From IMG/VR virus record IMGVR_UViG_3300031707_003304, positions 1 through 28,463 of that record: a DNA stretch of 28,463 bases. One strand, written 5' to 3'. The stretch is from a virus. Shown one piece after another: positions 8,377 to 14,417 of the stretch. The first letter of the stretch is position 1. Each line of letters opens with the position of its first letter. Under the pieces are notes generated by a model. That model did not search any database. It was given only the letters and a program-made list of their open reading frames with translations, and had not been told where the DNA came from. The position numbers and the translations under genes were made by a program.

Positions 8377-8689
8377 CCTGCCCGTCTCTCCCGCCCGCCA
8401 TGATTTCTACTACGCGCCTGAACAGGTCGAACCAACTGCCAGACCCGATGCTCGTGGTCAGTACGCCGAATATCACGATGGGTCTGTGCTCGCACGCTGG
8501 GTGATAAAAGGGCCGCTCGAACATCGCCACCACTTCGCCTTTGGCGGTGATGTAGTGATAGCCGGTGCCTTGGCACGGAGCGTTCAGGTCCGTGACATCG
8601 CCGCAGTCCGGGCAGACGAGTGCCGTATGGACTTGGTAGGTCCGCCCGCGCTCGTTGTCGGATTCCGCGTACTGACGGTCAATGGTCAT
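8318..8689 (-). CDS. small zinc-ribbon hypothetical protein
   Basis: 123 residues starting MTIDRQYAESDNERGRTYQV. It has CPDCGDV near residue 26 and further single Cys at APCQG and HPACEHRP, compatible with a metal site. The last ~30 residues are hydrophilic (GGRDGQDAKNGEG) and overlap the next gene. ATG 8689 is coupled by ATGA overlap to a tiny membrane-protein gene. Function unknown. Confidence 0.65.
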   Translation of the reverse strand: MTIDRQYAESDNERGRTYQVHTALVCPDCGDVTDLNAPCQGTGYHYITAKGEVVAMFERPFYHPACEHRPIVIFGVLTTSIGSGSWFDLFRRVVEIMAGGRDGQDAKNGEGATGRSDADGPAS

Positions 8690-8781
8690 CCATGGCCTTT
8701 CAGGTTGCGCCGACGCCGCTCATTCAGCCAGCCAACCGCTCCGGCAATGATAAACAGGACCCCGACAATCAGCCACGCCAT
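8686..8781 (-). CDS. 31-residue single-pass membrane protein
   Basis: The peptide begins MAWLIVGVLFIIAGAVGW, one hydrophobic segment, followed by a basic tail NERRRRNLKGHG, giving an N-out/C-in anchor by the positive-inside rule. ATG 8781 has AGGGGTGG just upstream, and the stop overlaps the next ATG by 4 bases. It is the first gene after a candidate promoter at 8838-8866. The function of such tiny phage membrane peptides is usually unknown. Confidence 0.6.
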   Translation of the reverse strand: MAWLIVGVLFIIAGAVGWLNERRRRNLKGHG

Positions 8782-8837
8782 ACACCACCCCTGCCCAGTC
8801 GGCGCGCTGGGCCGCCAACGCTACGGGCCACCCTTAC

Positions 8838-8866
8838 AGAATACCCCAACTTTGGGATAGACGCAA
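8838..8866 (-). promoter_or_regulatory. candidate sigma70-type promoter
   Basis: On the minus strand TTGCGT (-35) is separated by 17 bases from TATTCT (-10). It lies in the 106-base gap upstream of the 8686-8781 gene. The spacer contains an inverted repeat CCCAA/TTGGG that could be an operator. The -35 match is partial, so this is weaker than the promoters at 12978, 13889 and 16767. Confidence 0.4.
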
Positions 8867-8887
8867 GTAGGCTTGAAAAGTGAAGTC

Positions 8888-9322
8888 CTAACGAGTCGCC
8901 TTCACGGGGGCAAGCCAGCGAAACACCTCCGCCTTGCGTCTCATGCGGTCCGATACCTCGTGTGGCAGTACCTTGTGCGGAAGCGGATTCGCACGGACCC
9001 TAAAGACCTTTTTGGGACTGTCCCCCTCGCATATCAACGACCCCGGCGAAAGGACCCCATCCTTGAGCATCGTATGCAATTCAACAACGCTCATCGGCAA
9101 ACCCGGCGACAGAGGGCAGTCAGCCATTGCGTCCCTCACAAGGAGAAAGTGAAGGGCGCGCTCCGAGAACTTCAGGTTCCGCTCGCGTATCCTTTCGGCG
9201 CTCCTGAGTTCCTCCTCGTACTTCCTACATTTCTTGCACAGGTGCCCGTTGTTTTCCCACACGGGGTCGCCGCAATAGCCACAGTGCAAAGCAACGGCCC
9301 GACCTTCATTCAGTCGGGGCAT
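8888..9322 (-). CDS. small four-Cys zinc-finger protein
   Basis: 144 residues; start chosen at ATG 9322 (MPRLNEGRAVALHCGYCGD) because it has GGGAGGGTG directly upstream and follows the upstream stop by two bases; the longer frame to 9382 lacks this. CGYCGDPVWENNGHLCKKC is a clear CxxC-x12-CxxC zinc finger. A long charged helix follows (KYEEELRSAERIRERNLKFSE). A role as a DNA- or RNA-binding factor is possible but not shown. Confidence 0.7.
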   Translation of the reverse strand: MPRLNEGRAVALHCGYCGDPVWENNGHLCKKCRKYEEELRSAERIRERNLKFSERALHFLLVRDAMADCPLSPGLPMSVVELHTMLKDGVLSPGSLICEGDSPKKVFRVRANPLPHKVLPHEVSDRMRRKAEVFRWLAPVKATR

Positions 9323-9324
9323 CG

Positions 9325-9657
9325 TCACCCTCCCGCCATGCAATGCCCAGCGTCGGCAATCCCGCCGTGGTCGAACAGACAAAGCGGGATGTGTGCTCTC
9401 CCCAACTTCTCATTGATGCGCTCACATGCTTGCCAGCGCACATGCGTAAAGCGTGCCTCGTTCAAAGTTTGGGCGACAATCTTGAGTGCTACCTCCGTTA
9501 TCCTCTCCAACTCCGCTACCTGCGATTCGAGGGCGAGGGCATAGTCTGCAACGTCAATGAGTGCTTGGCGACTCGGGTTGTAGTTGGCACACCTGCGGCT
9601 CAGGTCAACGCTGTCCTGCCACATCACGAGTGCAGTTTGCGGCTTCGCGTCCATCAT
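9325..9657 (-). CDS. MMDAK-family small protein, copy 1
   Basis: 110 residues starting MMDAKPQTALVMWQDSVDL. The GGGAGGGAC ribosome site and ATGATGGACGC start context are nearly identical to those at 10043 and 10396. The upstream gene ends with the TGA inside the same ATGATGG, so termination and initiation share bases. The helix ALALESQVAELERITEVALK matches the LESRVAE helix of the other copies. Three tandem relatives imply local duplication. Function unknown. Confidence 0.7.
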   Translation of the reverse strand: MMDAKPQTALVMWQDSVDLSRRCANYNPSRQALIDVADYALALESQVAELERITEVALKIVAQTLNEARFTHVRWQACERINEKLGRAHIPLCLFDHGGIADAGHCMAGG

Positions 9658-10043
9658 GTCCCTCCCTTATCGGCGGAGCGGAGGGCGGCGCGCACCCGCT
9701 TGGCAATTCCTCGAGGCCAATTCACCCAATTGTCGGCGTCGCGCAGAAGTGTCTCCAACTCCGCCACCCGCGATTGCGCATCCTCATAGGCAACTAGATT
9801 GGCCGCGTTGACGCCCTCGGCATACGCCACCCGCGATTCGAGGGAGGACTTGGCGGTTTCGAGGCCACGAATGTATGCGACAATTTCCCCATAATCGCCG
9901 AGATGAAAAGCACAGCCCTCTTGGGTACACATCAGGAATGCGGCCTGCCTTGGTTGAGGAGGCCCGTCATCCGTTTCAACAACGGCTGTGTCCATGAAGT
10001 AACGTGGCTCGGCGCAACTGTGCTTATCCTTCGCGTCCATCAT
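9654..10043 (-). CDS. MMDAK-family small protein, copy 2
   Basis: 129 residues starting MMDAKDKHSCAEPRYFMDTA. It contains a coiled-coil-like part with two related repeats, SSLESRVAYAEG and DAQSRVAELETLL, and ends RVRAALRSADKGGT, like the end of copy 3 (DAALRSAAEVTP). ATG 10043 overlaps the stop of copy 3 by ATGA. Repeated elements in both DNA and protein point to tandem duplication rather than convergence. Confidence 0.7.
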   Translation of the reverse strand: MMDAKDKHSCAEPRYFMDTAVVETDDGPPQPRQAAFLMCTQEGCAFHLGDYGEIVAYIRGLETAKSSLESRVAYAEGVNAANLVAYEDAQSRVAELETLLRDADNWVNWPRGIAKRVRAALRSADKGGT

Positions 10044-10939
10044 GGCGTCACCTCGGCGGCGGAGCGGAGGGCGGCATCTCTGTTGTGTGGGTCAAGAATT
10101 GCGCGGGCATATAAGTCCCAGCCTGCGTCGCCATTCAACGCATGCCGAATGGCCTTCTCCAAAAGCCCGAGGTGGCCGTGCAGGCGCTCGTTGTCTTTTA
10201 TGCGCGCCTCTGTTGACTCCGCTACCCGCGATTCGAGGGCAGTCTTGGCGGTGATGGTATCGGAGAGGGCGTTCCACAACCGCGTTTCCTCTCGGGTTGC
10301 GTGCTCAAAGCCCACGCCGTTCTTGCGGTAGAGCCTGCCAGTACCCCCGCCTGCGCCCATTTCGTATTGCTCCAACACTTCCTTCGCGTCCATCATGTCC
10401 CTCCTCGCGGCTTTCTCAAGCATCTCGCGCCACTCTTGACATTCACTCGCCATCGCGCCGTGCGTCCGGGGGCGCAGGGCGGCGCGTAGTGCATACAGCG
10501 CCGCGTTGGTTATCACTACGCCGGTCTGATTGAAGATGGCACCGGCCACGAGATTTGCCGCCGCCTCCCTCAGCGCCGCGTTCTCGGTTATCAAAGGCTC
10601 CAATGCCTGAATGCGGGCGAGGGCATTCGTCAACCTACCGCTGAGGCCATCCCGTTCTACTGTCACGGCCAAGGCCATGTCGCACTCTGCCACCAGCGCC
10701 GCGTTCTCCGCCTTGAGGTCAACGACGGTGCCCGCCAGTGTGTCTACCATTCTTTCGAGGCGGTCGGCCCGTTCCTCTTCACTCATGGGGGCATCCGGCT
10801 TCTCGCTCATCTCATCCTCCCGCCGCTTTGCGCCATGTGGCATACTCCGCCCCCAACGCGCGACGGTGTGCGCCCTCAATGCGATGTATCTTTTCAATTC
10901 AAGCGGTGTTTCGCCCGGCGGCTTCGGTTGGTTGGTCAT
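10040..10939 (-). CDS. MMDAK-family copy 3 fused in frame to two upstream small ORFs
   Basis: A single frame open from ATG 10939 (MTNQPKPPGETPLELKRY), which makes an ATGA overlap with the gene upstream, to TGA 10040: 299 residues. Two internal ATGs in the same frame have strong ribosome sites: 10810 (MSEKPDAPMSEEERAD, after GGGAGGATGAG) and 10396 (MMDAKEVLEQYEMG, after GAGGAGGGAC). The middle part is a long coiled coil (TVVDLKAENAALVAECDMAL; LITENAALREAAANL). The pattern suggests three once-separate genes whose stop codons have been lost, so the cell may make the full-length fusion and shorter in-frame products. Confidence 0.6.
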   Translation of the reverse strand: MTNQPKPPGETPLELKRYIALRAHTVARWGRSMPHGAKRREDEMSEKPDAPMSEEERADRLERMVDTLAGTVVDLKAENAALVAECDMALAVTVERDGLSGRLTNALARIQALEPLITENAALREAAANLVAGAIFNQTGVVITNAALYALRAALRPRTHGAMASECQEWREMLEKAARRDMMDAKEVLEQYEMGAGGGTGRLYRKNGVGFEHATREETRLWNALSDTITAKTALESRVAESTEARIKDNERLHGHLGLLEKAIRHALNGDAGWDLYARAILDPHNRDAALRSAAEVTP

Positions 10940-11211
10940 CCTCGCCCCTCCACAATCCTCAACTCGCAGTCTCCACCGCAGTAGCAATGCACATCGCGGC
11001 CGTCCTTGGTGCGCACTACTTGGCGCATCGCCTTGCCCCCGAACACCGCGTTGTTGCACCTGAGGCACCACCATTGGCGCAGTGTCGGTGGCGGGTCCGG
11101 CGGCGGCGGCGCGGCCTTTGGCGCAGGCGGCTGGTTGCGGGCCGCGATGCGTTCGGCGCGACGATGCCACTTGTAATCCTCAAACTCCGAGTTCGGAATC
11201 CAACGGCGCAT
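10936..11211 (-). CDS. small zinc-ribbon protein
   Basis: 91 residues from ATG 11211 (MRRWIPNSEFEDYKWHRRAE). A Pro-rich linker (PPAPKAAPPPPDPPPT) leads to WWCLRCNNAVFGG and then HCYCGGDC, a likely four-Cys zinc ribbon. The ribosome site (AGAGGGGAG) is 14-15 bases from this ATG, farther than usual, so the true start is uncertain; the longer frame to 11355 overlaps the upstream gene and looks unreal. Function unknown. Confidence 0.6.
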   Translation of the reverse strand: MRRWIPNSEFEDYKWHRRAERIAARNQPPAPKAAPPPPDPPPTLRQWWCLRCNNAVFGGKAMRQVVRTKDGRDVHCYCGGDCELRIVEGRG

Positions 11212-11234
11212 GGGATTCGTTTTGTTCTCCCCTC

Positions 11235-11477
11235 TTACTTTCGGTAGAGGGCCGCGGGCAGGTCGAGGAACAGGGCCGCCCCGACATTCGGCGGTTGCTT
11301 CATGCCGTAGGCCGCAATGTGCTCGTCGCTCCCGGTGCCGATATAGACTCCCCAATCGAACGGCATGCCGTCAATGAGGTTTATCGCCGCGACGGCCCTG
11401 ATGCGCTGGACCCCCATGCCATCGCCCTCCGTCATGCCAAGAGTAACCGAGCGATAGTCTCGTGTGTGTTCGCTCAT
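11235..11477 (-). CDS. hypothetical small protein
   Basis: 80 residues, starting MSEHTRDYRSVTLGMTEGDG, with GGAGGTGAAGCA immediately upstream and an ATGA overlap with the upstream stop at 11474. The middle is INLIDGMPFDWGVYIGTGSDEHIAAYG, and no motif is recognised. A longer frame extending to 11837 is an artefact in which the upstream part translates the neighbour out of frame. Confidence 0.65.
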   Translation of the reverse strand: MSEHTRDYRSVTLGMTEGDGMGVQRIRAVAAINLIDGMPFDWGVYIGTGSDEHIAAYGMKQPPNVGAALFLDLPAALYRK

Positions 11478-11695
11478 TGCTTCACCTCCAACTGAGAGAC
11501 GTACACGTATTTCTTGACGCACCGCTCGCACTCGACAAGGTACAGACCGAAGGCCACGTCGTGTGCGCACCACTGGAACTCGGAGTGCGGCACGAACGTG
11601 TCGCCGCAGAGCGCCTTGTGCGCGCTCGCGGAGATGTGGACCTGCGTGCCATCCCGGTGTGAGCCGGGAACGCCCCACCACCCGACCTGCATCAT
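11474..11695 (-). CDS. small Cys-pair protein
   Basis: 73 residues starting MMQVGWWGVPGSHRDGTQVH. ATG 11695 overlaps the upstream stop by ATGA, with GGAG nearby. It contains His and Cys groups (HKALCGDTFVPH, WCAHDV, VECERCVKKY), consistent with zinc binding: H-x3-C, then C-A-H-D, then CxxC. This arrangement recurs in small actinophage-type proteins. Function unknown. Confidence 0.6.
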   Translation of the reverse strand: MMQVGWWGVPGSHRDGTQVHISASAHKALCGDTFVPHSEFQWCAHDVAFGLYLVECERCVKKYVYVSQLEVKQ

Positions 11696-12030
11696 TGTCG
11701 TGGCTCCGGCCATTGCTCTTGGGGATTCTCGCGCGCCCACTTGTCCATACCCAGCCATCCGGCGCGCCACTCGTAGAACTCGTAGGTATCCTCGGGGAAC
11801 GGGTTGGACCGCTTAGGCTCCCCGCCCTTGCGCGCACCGCTACCTTTGTGATAACACTTGCTCACGCGCTTGCCGCGGCCCTTCTGTTTGTGGCGTGGGA
11901 TGTAGTCCTCTTCGGGAATCGGACCGTCCGGGTCGAGGCCGTCAAATCGGTTCCAGTCGCGGAACTGGTCCTCGCCATAGTTGCCGGTGATGTGCCGGTC
12001 GAGTTCCTCGCTCTCGCGTCTAGTTAGCAT
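11692..12030 (-). CDS. hypothetical protein with HITGNYGEDQF motif
   Basis: 112 residues starting MLTRRESEELDRHITGNYGE. ATG 12030 follows GGAGGGGCCG by a short spacing, better supported than the longer start at 12069. The HITGNYGEDQF stretch recurs at the start of short conserved phage proteins of unknown role. The rest is very hydrophilic (HKQKGRGKRVSKCYHKGSGAR). Its 5' end overlaps the upstream gene by 11 bases. Confidence 0.6.
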   Translation of the reverse strand: MLTRRESEELDRHITGNYGEDQFRDWNRFDGLDPDGPIPEEDYIPRHKQKGRGKRVSKCYHKGSGARKGGEPKRSNPFPEDTYEFYEWRAGWLGMDKWARENPQEQWPEPRQ

Positions 12031-12301
12031 CGGCCCCTCCATCCGGCAGAATCCAATCCGGGCCACCAATCATAGCGCGCATCCTCTCGACGGCGCGAAA
12101 GTTTGTGTTGCCGAGACCCCGCCACGCCTTGCCATCGAGGTACAACCATCTGCCGGACATACCGTATAGGCCGTCGCGCTTGACCTGAAGGCCCAACTCG
12201 CGCGCGCGGTCGAGTACGTCCTGTCTCGTCACGCGCGGCGCGCCCTCCGGGTTTTCCTTTCGCCGCCCTCCCCAATCCTGACTGCCCTTAGCGAAACTCA
12301 T
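12020..12301 (-). CDS. hypothetical basic protein
   Basis: 93 residues starting MSFAKGSQDWGGRRKENPEG. The start shares one base with the upstream stop (TGATG at 12301-12303). TRQDVLDRARELGLQVKRDG followed by GRWLYLDGKAWRGLG could be a small helix-loop plus beta hairpin. No family recognised. Confidence 0.6.
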   Translation of the reverse strand: MSFAKGSQDWGGRRKENPEGAPRVTRQDVLDRARELGLQVKRDGLYGMSGRWLYLDGKAWRGLGNTNFRAVERMRAMIGGPDWILPDGGADAN

Positions 12302-12510
12302 CACTTTGCTCCGTCGTTCATGGCGCGCAGGTGTGCCTCGCAGTAGATGCGCCCGTTCACGGCAATGCGCGCGCACTGCTTCTGGCTCAGACCGGTCGCC
12401 GTGGTGCGCGTGACCATGCCCTCGCACCGATGCGGAAAGTTGGCGTTCGCCAGCATCAGGCAGGCAATGCCCGCAAGAACGCACAGGGCGACAATCATCG
12501 GTACAGTCAT
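12301..12510 (-). CDS. small membrane-anchored Cys protein
   Basis: 69 residues. The N terminus MTVPMIVALCVLAGIACLML is one hydrophobic helix. The rest carries HRCEG, KQCARIAVNGRIYCEAH, a probable zinc-binding or disulphide motif. ATG 12510 has AAGGGG upstream. It could be an anchored peptide or a secreted Cys-knot-like protein. Confidence 0.6.
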   Translation of the reverse strand: MTVPMIVALCVLAGIACLMLANANFPHRCEGMVTRTTATGLSQKQCARIAVNGRIYCEAHLRAMNDGAK

Positions 12511-12540
12511 GGTTTGCCCCTTATCACGAAGCGCGGGCCG

Positions 12541-12942
12541 TCAGTCTATCCTCGACATGGGGTAGGCTTTGACTCCGCCATCAGCCAGCACGCGCGCGTA
12601 AGCCTGCGCGTAAGCCTCTTTGATTTGCATGGACTGGCCGAAGTCGCTGACCCAAATGCTCACGCCGCCGTAGTACGAGTCGGGGCGAGCGCCGCAGTTC
12701 TTGACCGCGTAGTGAGCCGCCGGACCATTGGCGGGCTTGATACTCACCCACGCAAAGCCGCACACGCCGCCCGGAACATACCATTGCTTGACAACCGGCG
12801 AGGCGTCATCGAGCATACTCCGGTGCTCCTCGACAACCATCGGCACCGGCTGAGTGAGAAACGCCGCGGCCGTCCCGGCCTCGTGCGCCTTCTCAAACAA
12901 ATCCTTGAACATCGCTTCTTGACGTTCCTTTTTGGTAGTCAT
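12541..12942 (-). CDS. conserved-type phage hypothetical protein
   Basis: 133 residues starting MTTKKERQEAMFKDLFEKAH. It contains YVPGGVCGFAWVSIKPANG, a stretch I associate with a widespread small phage protein family that has G-x-C-G-F-A-W-V, and later SYYGGVSIWVSDFGQSMQIKEAYAQAYARVL. ATG 12942 follows GGGAGGGCGG. It is the first gene after a strong promoter at 12978-13005, with a leader of about 30 bases. Confidence 0.7.
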   Translation of the reverse strand: MTTKKERQEAMFKDLFEKAHEAGTAAAFLTQPVPMVVEEHRSMLDDASPVVKQWYVPGGVCGFAWVSIKPANGPAAHYAVKNCGARPDSYYGGVSIWVSDFGQSMQIKEAYAQAYARVLADGGVKAYPMSRID

Positions 12943-12977
12943 TCCGCCCTCCCGTCGGTAGGCTTTAGACTGACCTT

Positions 12978-13005
12978 ATTATACCACAGGCGGAATAGTT
13001 GTCAA
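12978..13005 (-). promoter_or_regulatory. strong sigma70-type promoter P1
   Basis: Minus strand: TTGACA, 16-base spacer, TATAAT. The bases before the -10 read CCGCCTGTGG, so TGG-TATAAT also makes an extended -10. The -35 overlaps the TGA stop of the 13002-13292 gene. The CCGC..GTGG block recurs at 13889 and 16767, and its GTGG end at 24135. Transcription would begin near 12971, leading into 12541-12942. Confidence 0.85.
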
Positions 13006-13292
13006 GGCTTGGGACGACGCAGGAATTCGGCAATCTTCTGACGAATTGACCGCCTGTAGGCGCTCTCGGAACGGTAGGTTTTGATAATGTCGGGGCCGAG
13101 GAGTGTGAGGGAAACGAGGACGAGCGCGACGGTGATGACGGGGATAATCCACACCGGCGCGGTAACGACCCACCACGACACATTGATAATCCCCGCAAAG
13201 TTGAGCGCGGCGAGCACGGAGGTTAGGCCGATGGCCATAAGCGCGAGCACGGAAACCGCTGTGATGCGCATGCCGCCGTCGGGTTGCTTCAT
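13002..13292 (-). CDS. two-pass membrane protein
   Basis: 96 residues starting MKQPDGGMRITAVSVLALMA. Two hydrophobic helices are visible: about 10-35 (ITAVSVLALMAIGLTSVLAAL) and 42-66 (VVTAPVWIIPVITVALVLVSL), followed by a basic tail RRSIRQKIAEFLRRPKP. ATG 13292 overlaps the upstream stop by ATGA with GGAGGGACTGCC upstream. Two short hydrophobic helices and a cytoplasmic basic tail could suit a holin-like or membrane-stress protein, but no lysis gene is adjacent. Confidence 0.7.
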   Translation of the reverse strand: MKQPDGGMRITAVSVLALMAIGLTSVLAALNFAGIINVSWWVVTAPVWIIPVITVALVLVSLTLLGPDIIKTYRSESAYRRSIRQKIAEFLRRPKP

Positions 13293-13852
13293 GGCAGTCC
13301 CTCCGCGAGGAGCAGGTCAATCGGGTCGCGCAGGTCCCCGAACGGAACCTGCCAGCACGGCTTCGCGCAACCATCGTTCCAGTATTTCTCTGTCCGCGCC
13401 TCCGCCGCCCGCATCCACCCCGTTACCTTGTAGCGGCGGCCGACGCACTGGACAACCAAGTAGATGTCGCACCAGCCGTCGCGCGTGTGTGGCGGAATGG
13501 ACAGCGCCTTGGCCCGAACGTGCGGACGCTTCACGTCAATCTTCAGGCCACGAAACAGCAGGTCGAACTTCAGGGCTTTGCGCGGGTCGGTGTTCTCGTC
13601 GAATGGCACCTTGAGCCACATCGCCGCCGCCATCTCCGCGCCGTAGTTGGTGGCTGTTTCGTCGGGGTCGAGACAAATCTCCGGGTGAGTGGCGAGTTCC
13701 ACGATACCCTCCTCCCGGTCGCGGTCCCTGCGCTCGATGCCAATGCGGCGCGCATTCTCCCAGTCATCGCGCCCGAGTTGCACATAGAAATTGGCAATAA
13801 CTCGGCTTGCCGAATCGCACGGGGTGATTGTGTTCTCAAGGACCTCGTTCAT
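13289..13852 (-). CDS. PD-(D/E)XK nuclease-like protein
   Basis: 187 residues. YGAEMAAAMWLKVPF (E73), KFDLLFRGLKIDVKRP (D97, D106-V-K108) and YLVVQCVGRRYKVTGWMRAAEA match the layout of small phage PD-(D/E)XK proteins: a conserved Glu helix, the D...DVK strands and a GW-I/M-x-A-A-E element. These can be recombination nucleases or inactive relatives. ATG 13852 has a near-perfect GGAGGTGA site, and promoter P2 lies 37 bases upstream. Confidence 0.7.
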   Translation of the reverse strand: MNEVLENTITPCDSASRVIANFYVQLGRDDWENARRIGIERRDRDREEGIVELATHPEICLDPDETATNYGAEMAAAMWLKVPFDENTDPRKALKFDLLFRGLKIDVKRPHVRAKALSIPPHTRDGWCDIYLVVQCVGRRYKVTGWMRAAEARTEKYWNDGCAKPCWQVPFGDLRDPIDLLLAEGLP

Positions 13853-13888
13853 CGCATCACCTCCGCTCGCTAGTCTGTGAGCATCCCT

Positions 13889-13917
13889 ATCATACCACGT
13901 GCGGAATAGTTTGTCAA
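13889..13917 (-). promoter_or_regulatory. strong sigma70-type promoter P2
   Basis: Minus strand: TTGACA, 17-base spacer, TATGAT. The spacer ends CTATTCCGCACGTGG, closely related to P1 (CTATTCCGCCTGTGG). It drives the 13289-13852 gene through a leader of about 30 bases and stands right after the structured RNA 13925-14057. Confidence 0.85.
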
Positions 13918-13924
13918 ATCAGAA

Positions 13925-14057
13925 AGCGGGGCGGCAAGGTTGGCGTTCTTGTGGCCTCACCCCGAGACGGCGGCCACCGCCGCTTGTGCCGGGATTGAGT
14001 GTTCCCCTCACCCCGACAATCATCACCCACGCCAGCCTTTGGATTTGCCGCCCCGCT
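13925..14057. ncRNA. structured element with 13-bp closing stem
   Basis: A perfect 13-base inverted repeat AGCGGGGCGGCAA (13925-13937) pairs with 14045-14057. It continues into GGTTGGCGT (13938-13946) with ACGCCAGCC (14029-14037), one U-G pair if read as plus-strand RNA but a mismatch on minus. A 7-base bulge separates the two stems. Inside are GTGGCC/GGCCAC (13951-13956/13972-13977) and two copies of CTCACCCCGA. No coding frame fits. It starts 2 bases after the tRNA 3' end on the minus strand. It could be a separate small RNA, a processing element or part of a larger RNA. Confidence 0.6.
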
Positions 14058-14059
14058 AG

Positions 14060-14143
14060 TGGAGAGAGGACGATTCGAACGCCCGAGGGGCTTACGCCCA
14101 CCCGCGTATCAGACGGGTGCCTTCGCCGCTTGGCTATCTCTCC
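14060..14143 (-). tRNA. class II tRNA with GAU anticodon
   Basis: The cloverleaf is complete: acceptor GGAGAGA/TCTCTCC, discriminator A, 3-bp D stem with G18-G19, anticodon stem CCCGT/GCGGG with loop CTGATAC (U33, anticodon GAU), long variable arm with GGGC/GCCC closed by a GTAA tetraloop, and T arm GGGCG-TTCGAAT-CGTCC. CCA is not encoded. GAU would read Ile codons AUC/AUU, but a long variable arm is normal only for Ser, Leu and (bacterial) Tyr tRNAs; the body resembles tRNA-Ser except for A at position 73. The charged amino acid is therefore uncertain. Confidence 0.9.
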
Positions 14144-14145
14144 GT

Positions 14146-14229
14146 AGGGGCTAGGCTCCCCCGCTCGCGCGGCTTAGGTCGCAAGGCGACCACCGGAGTC
14201 GCTCGTTAGGCGACTCCTACCTAGCCCCT
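14146..14229. ncRNA. 84-base tRNA-sized four-arm RNA fold
   Basis: A perfect 10-bp stem AGGGGCTAGG/CCTAGCCCCT (14146-14155/14220-14229) encloses three perfect hairpins. They are CCGC/GCGG (14161-14172), GGTCGC/GCGACC with a 3-base loop (14177-14191), and GGAGTCGC/GCGACTCC with a 7-base loop (14195-14217). The result is a cloverleaf of the same length as the neighbouring tRNA, separated from it by two bases. There is no TTCGANT T-loop, so it is not a functional tRNA. Read on the minus strand, the 7-base loop is CTAACGA, resembling an anticodon loop with U33. A tRNA mimic or decoy is possible. Confidence 0.65.
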
Positions 14230-14232
14230 CGG

Positions 14233-14417
14233 GCCGGGCGCTTATCGGAGCGACCGTCCGGCGTCTTTACCTCGTAACATGCTACGAGAGCCGTCGCCGT
14301 TTGCGCCCAGCCCGGTCATACTGGGGTCGAGTGCCTACCGTGAGGGACAGTAGTCCCTTGCGCCGAAGCGCGCCCTCGGCCCCATGTGCCCCGCCACGTC
14401 TGAGGTGGACGGGGCCG
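14233..14417. ncRNA. array of hairpins, probable structured non-coding RNA
   Basis: Hairpins tile the whole stretch: GCCGG/CCGGC enclosing CGCT/AGCG (14233-14262), CTCGTA/TACGAG (14271-14288), CCCGGT/ACTGGG (14311-14325, one G-U pair if plus-strand), GGGAC/GTCCC with loop AGTA (14344-14357), GCGC/GCGC with loop CGAA (14360-14371), and CGGCCCC/GGGGCCG enclosing CCAC/GTGG (14377-14417). No plausible gene is present on either strand. The array ends exactly where the GIY-YIG stop codon begins. It may form one long RNA with 14146-14229 and 13925-14057. Confidence 0.55.

Noticed and set aside
11478-11837. N-terminal extension of the 11235 gene
   Set aside because: It lies out of frame over two neighbours; the ribosome site and ATGA overlap place the start at 11477.
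14146-14229. Second functional tRNA
   Set aside because: Four-arm fold and length fit, but there is no T-loop TTCGANT and no normal D arm.
14146-14417. Group I intron core
   Set aside because: The endonuclease neighbour made this attractive, but I could not place the conserved P/Q/R/S core elements, and the tRNA is uninterrupted.
14146-14417. RNase P RNA or tmRNA
   Set aside because: The GAGGAAAGUCC and ACAGNNA landmarks of RNase P and the paired tRNA-like ends with a tag ORF of tmRNA are not seen.
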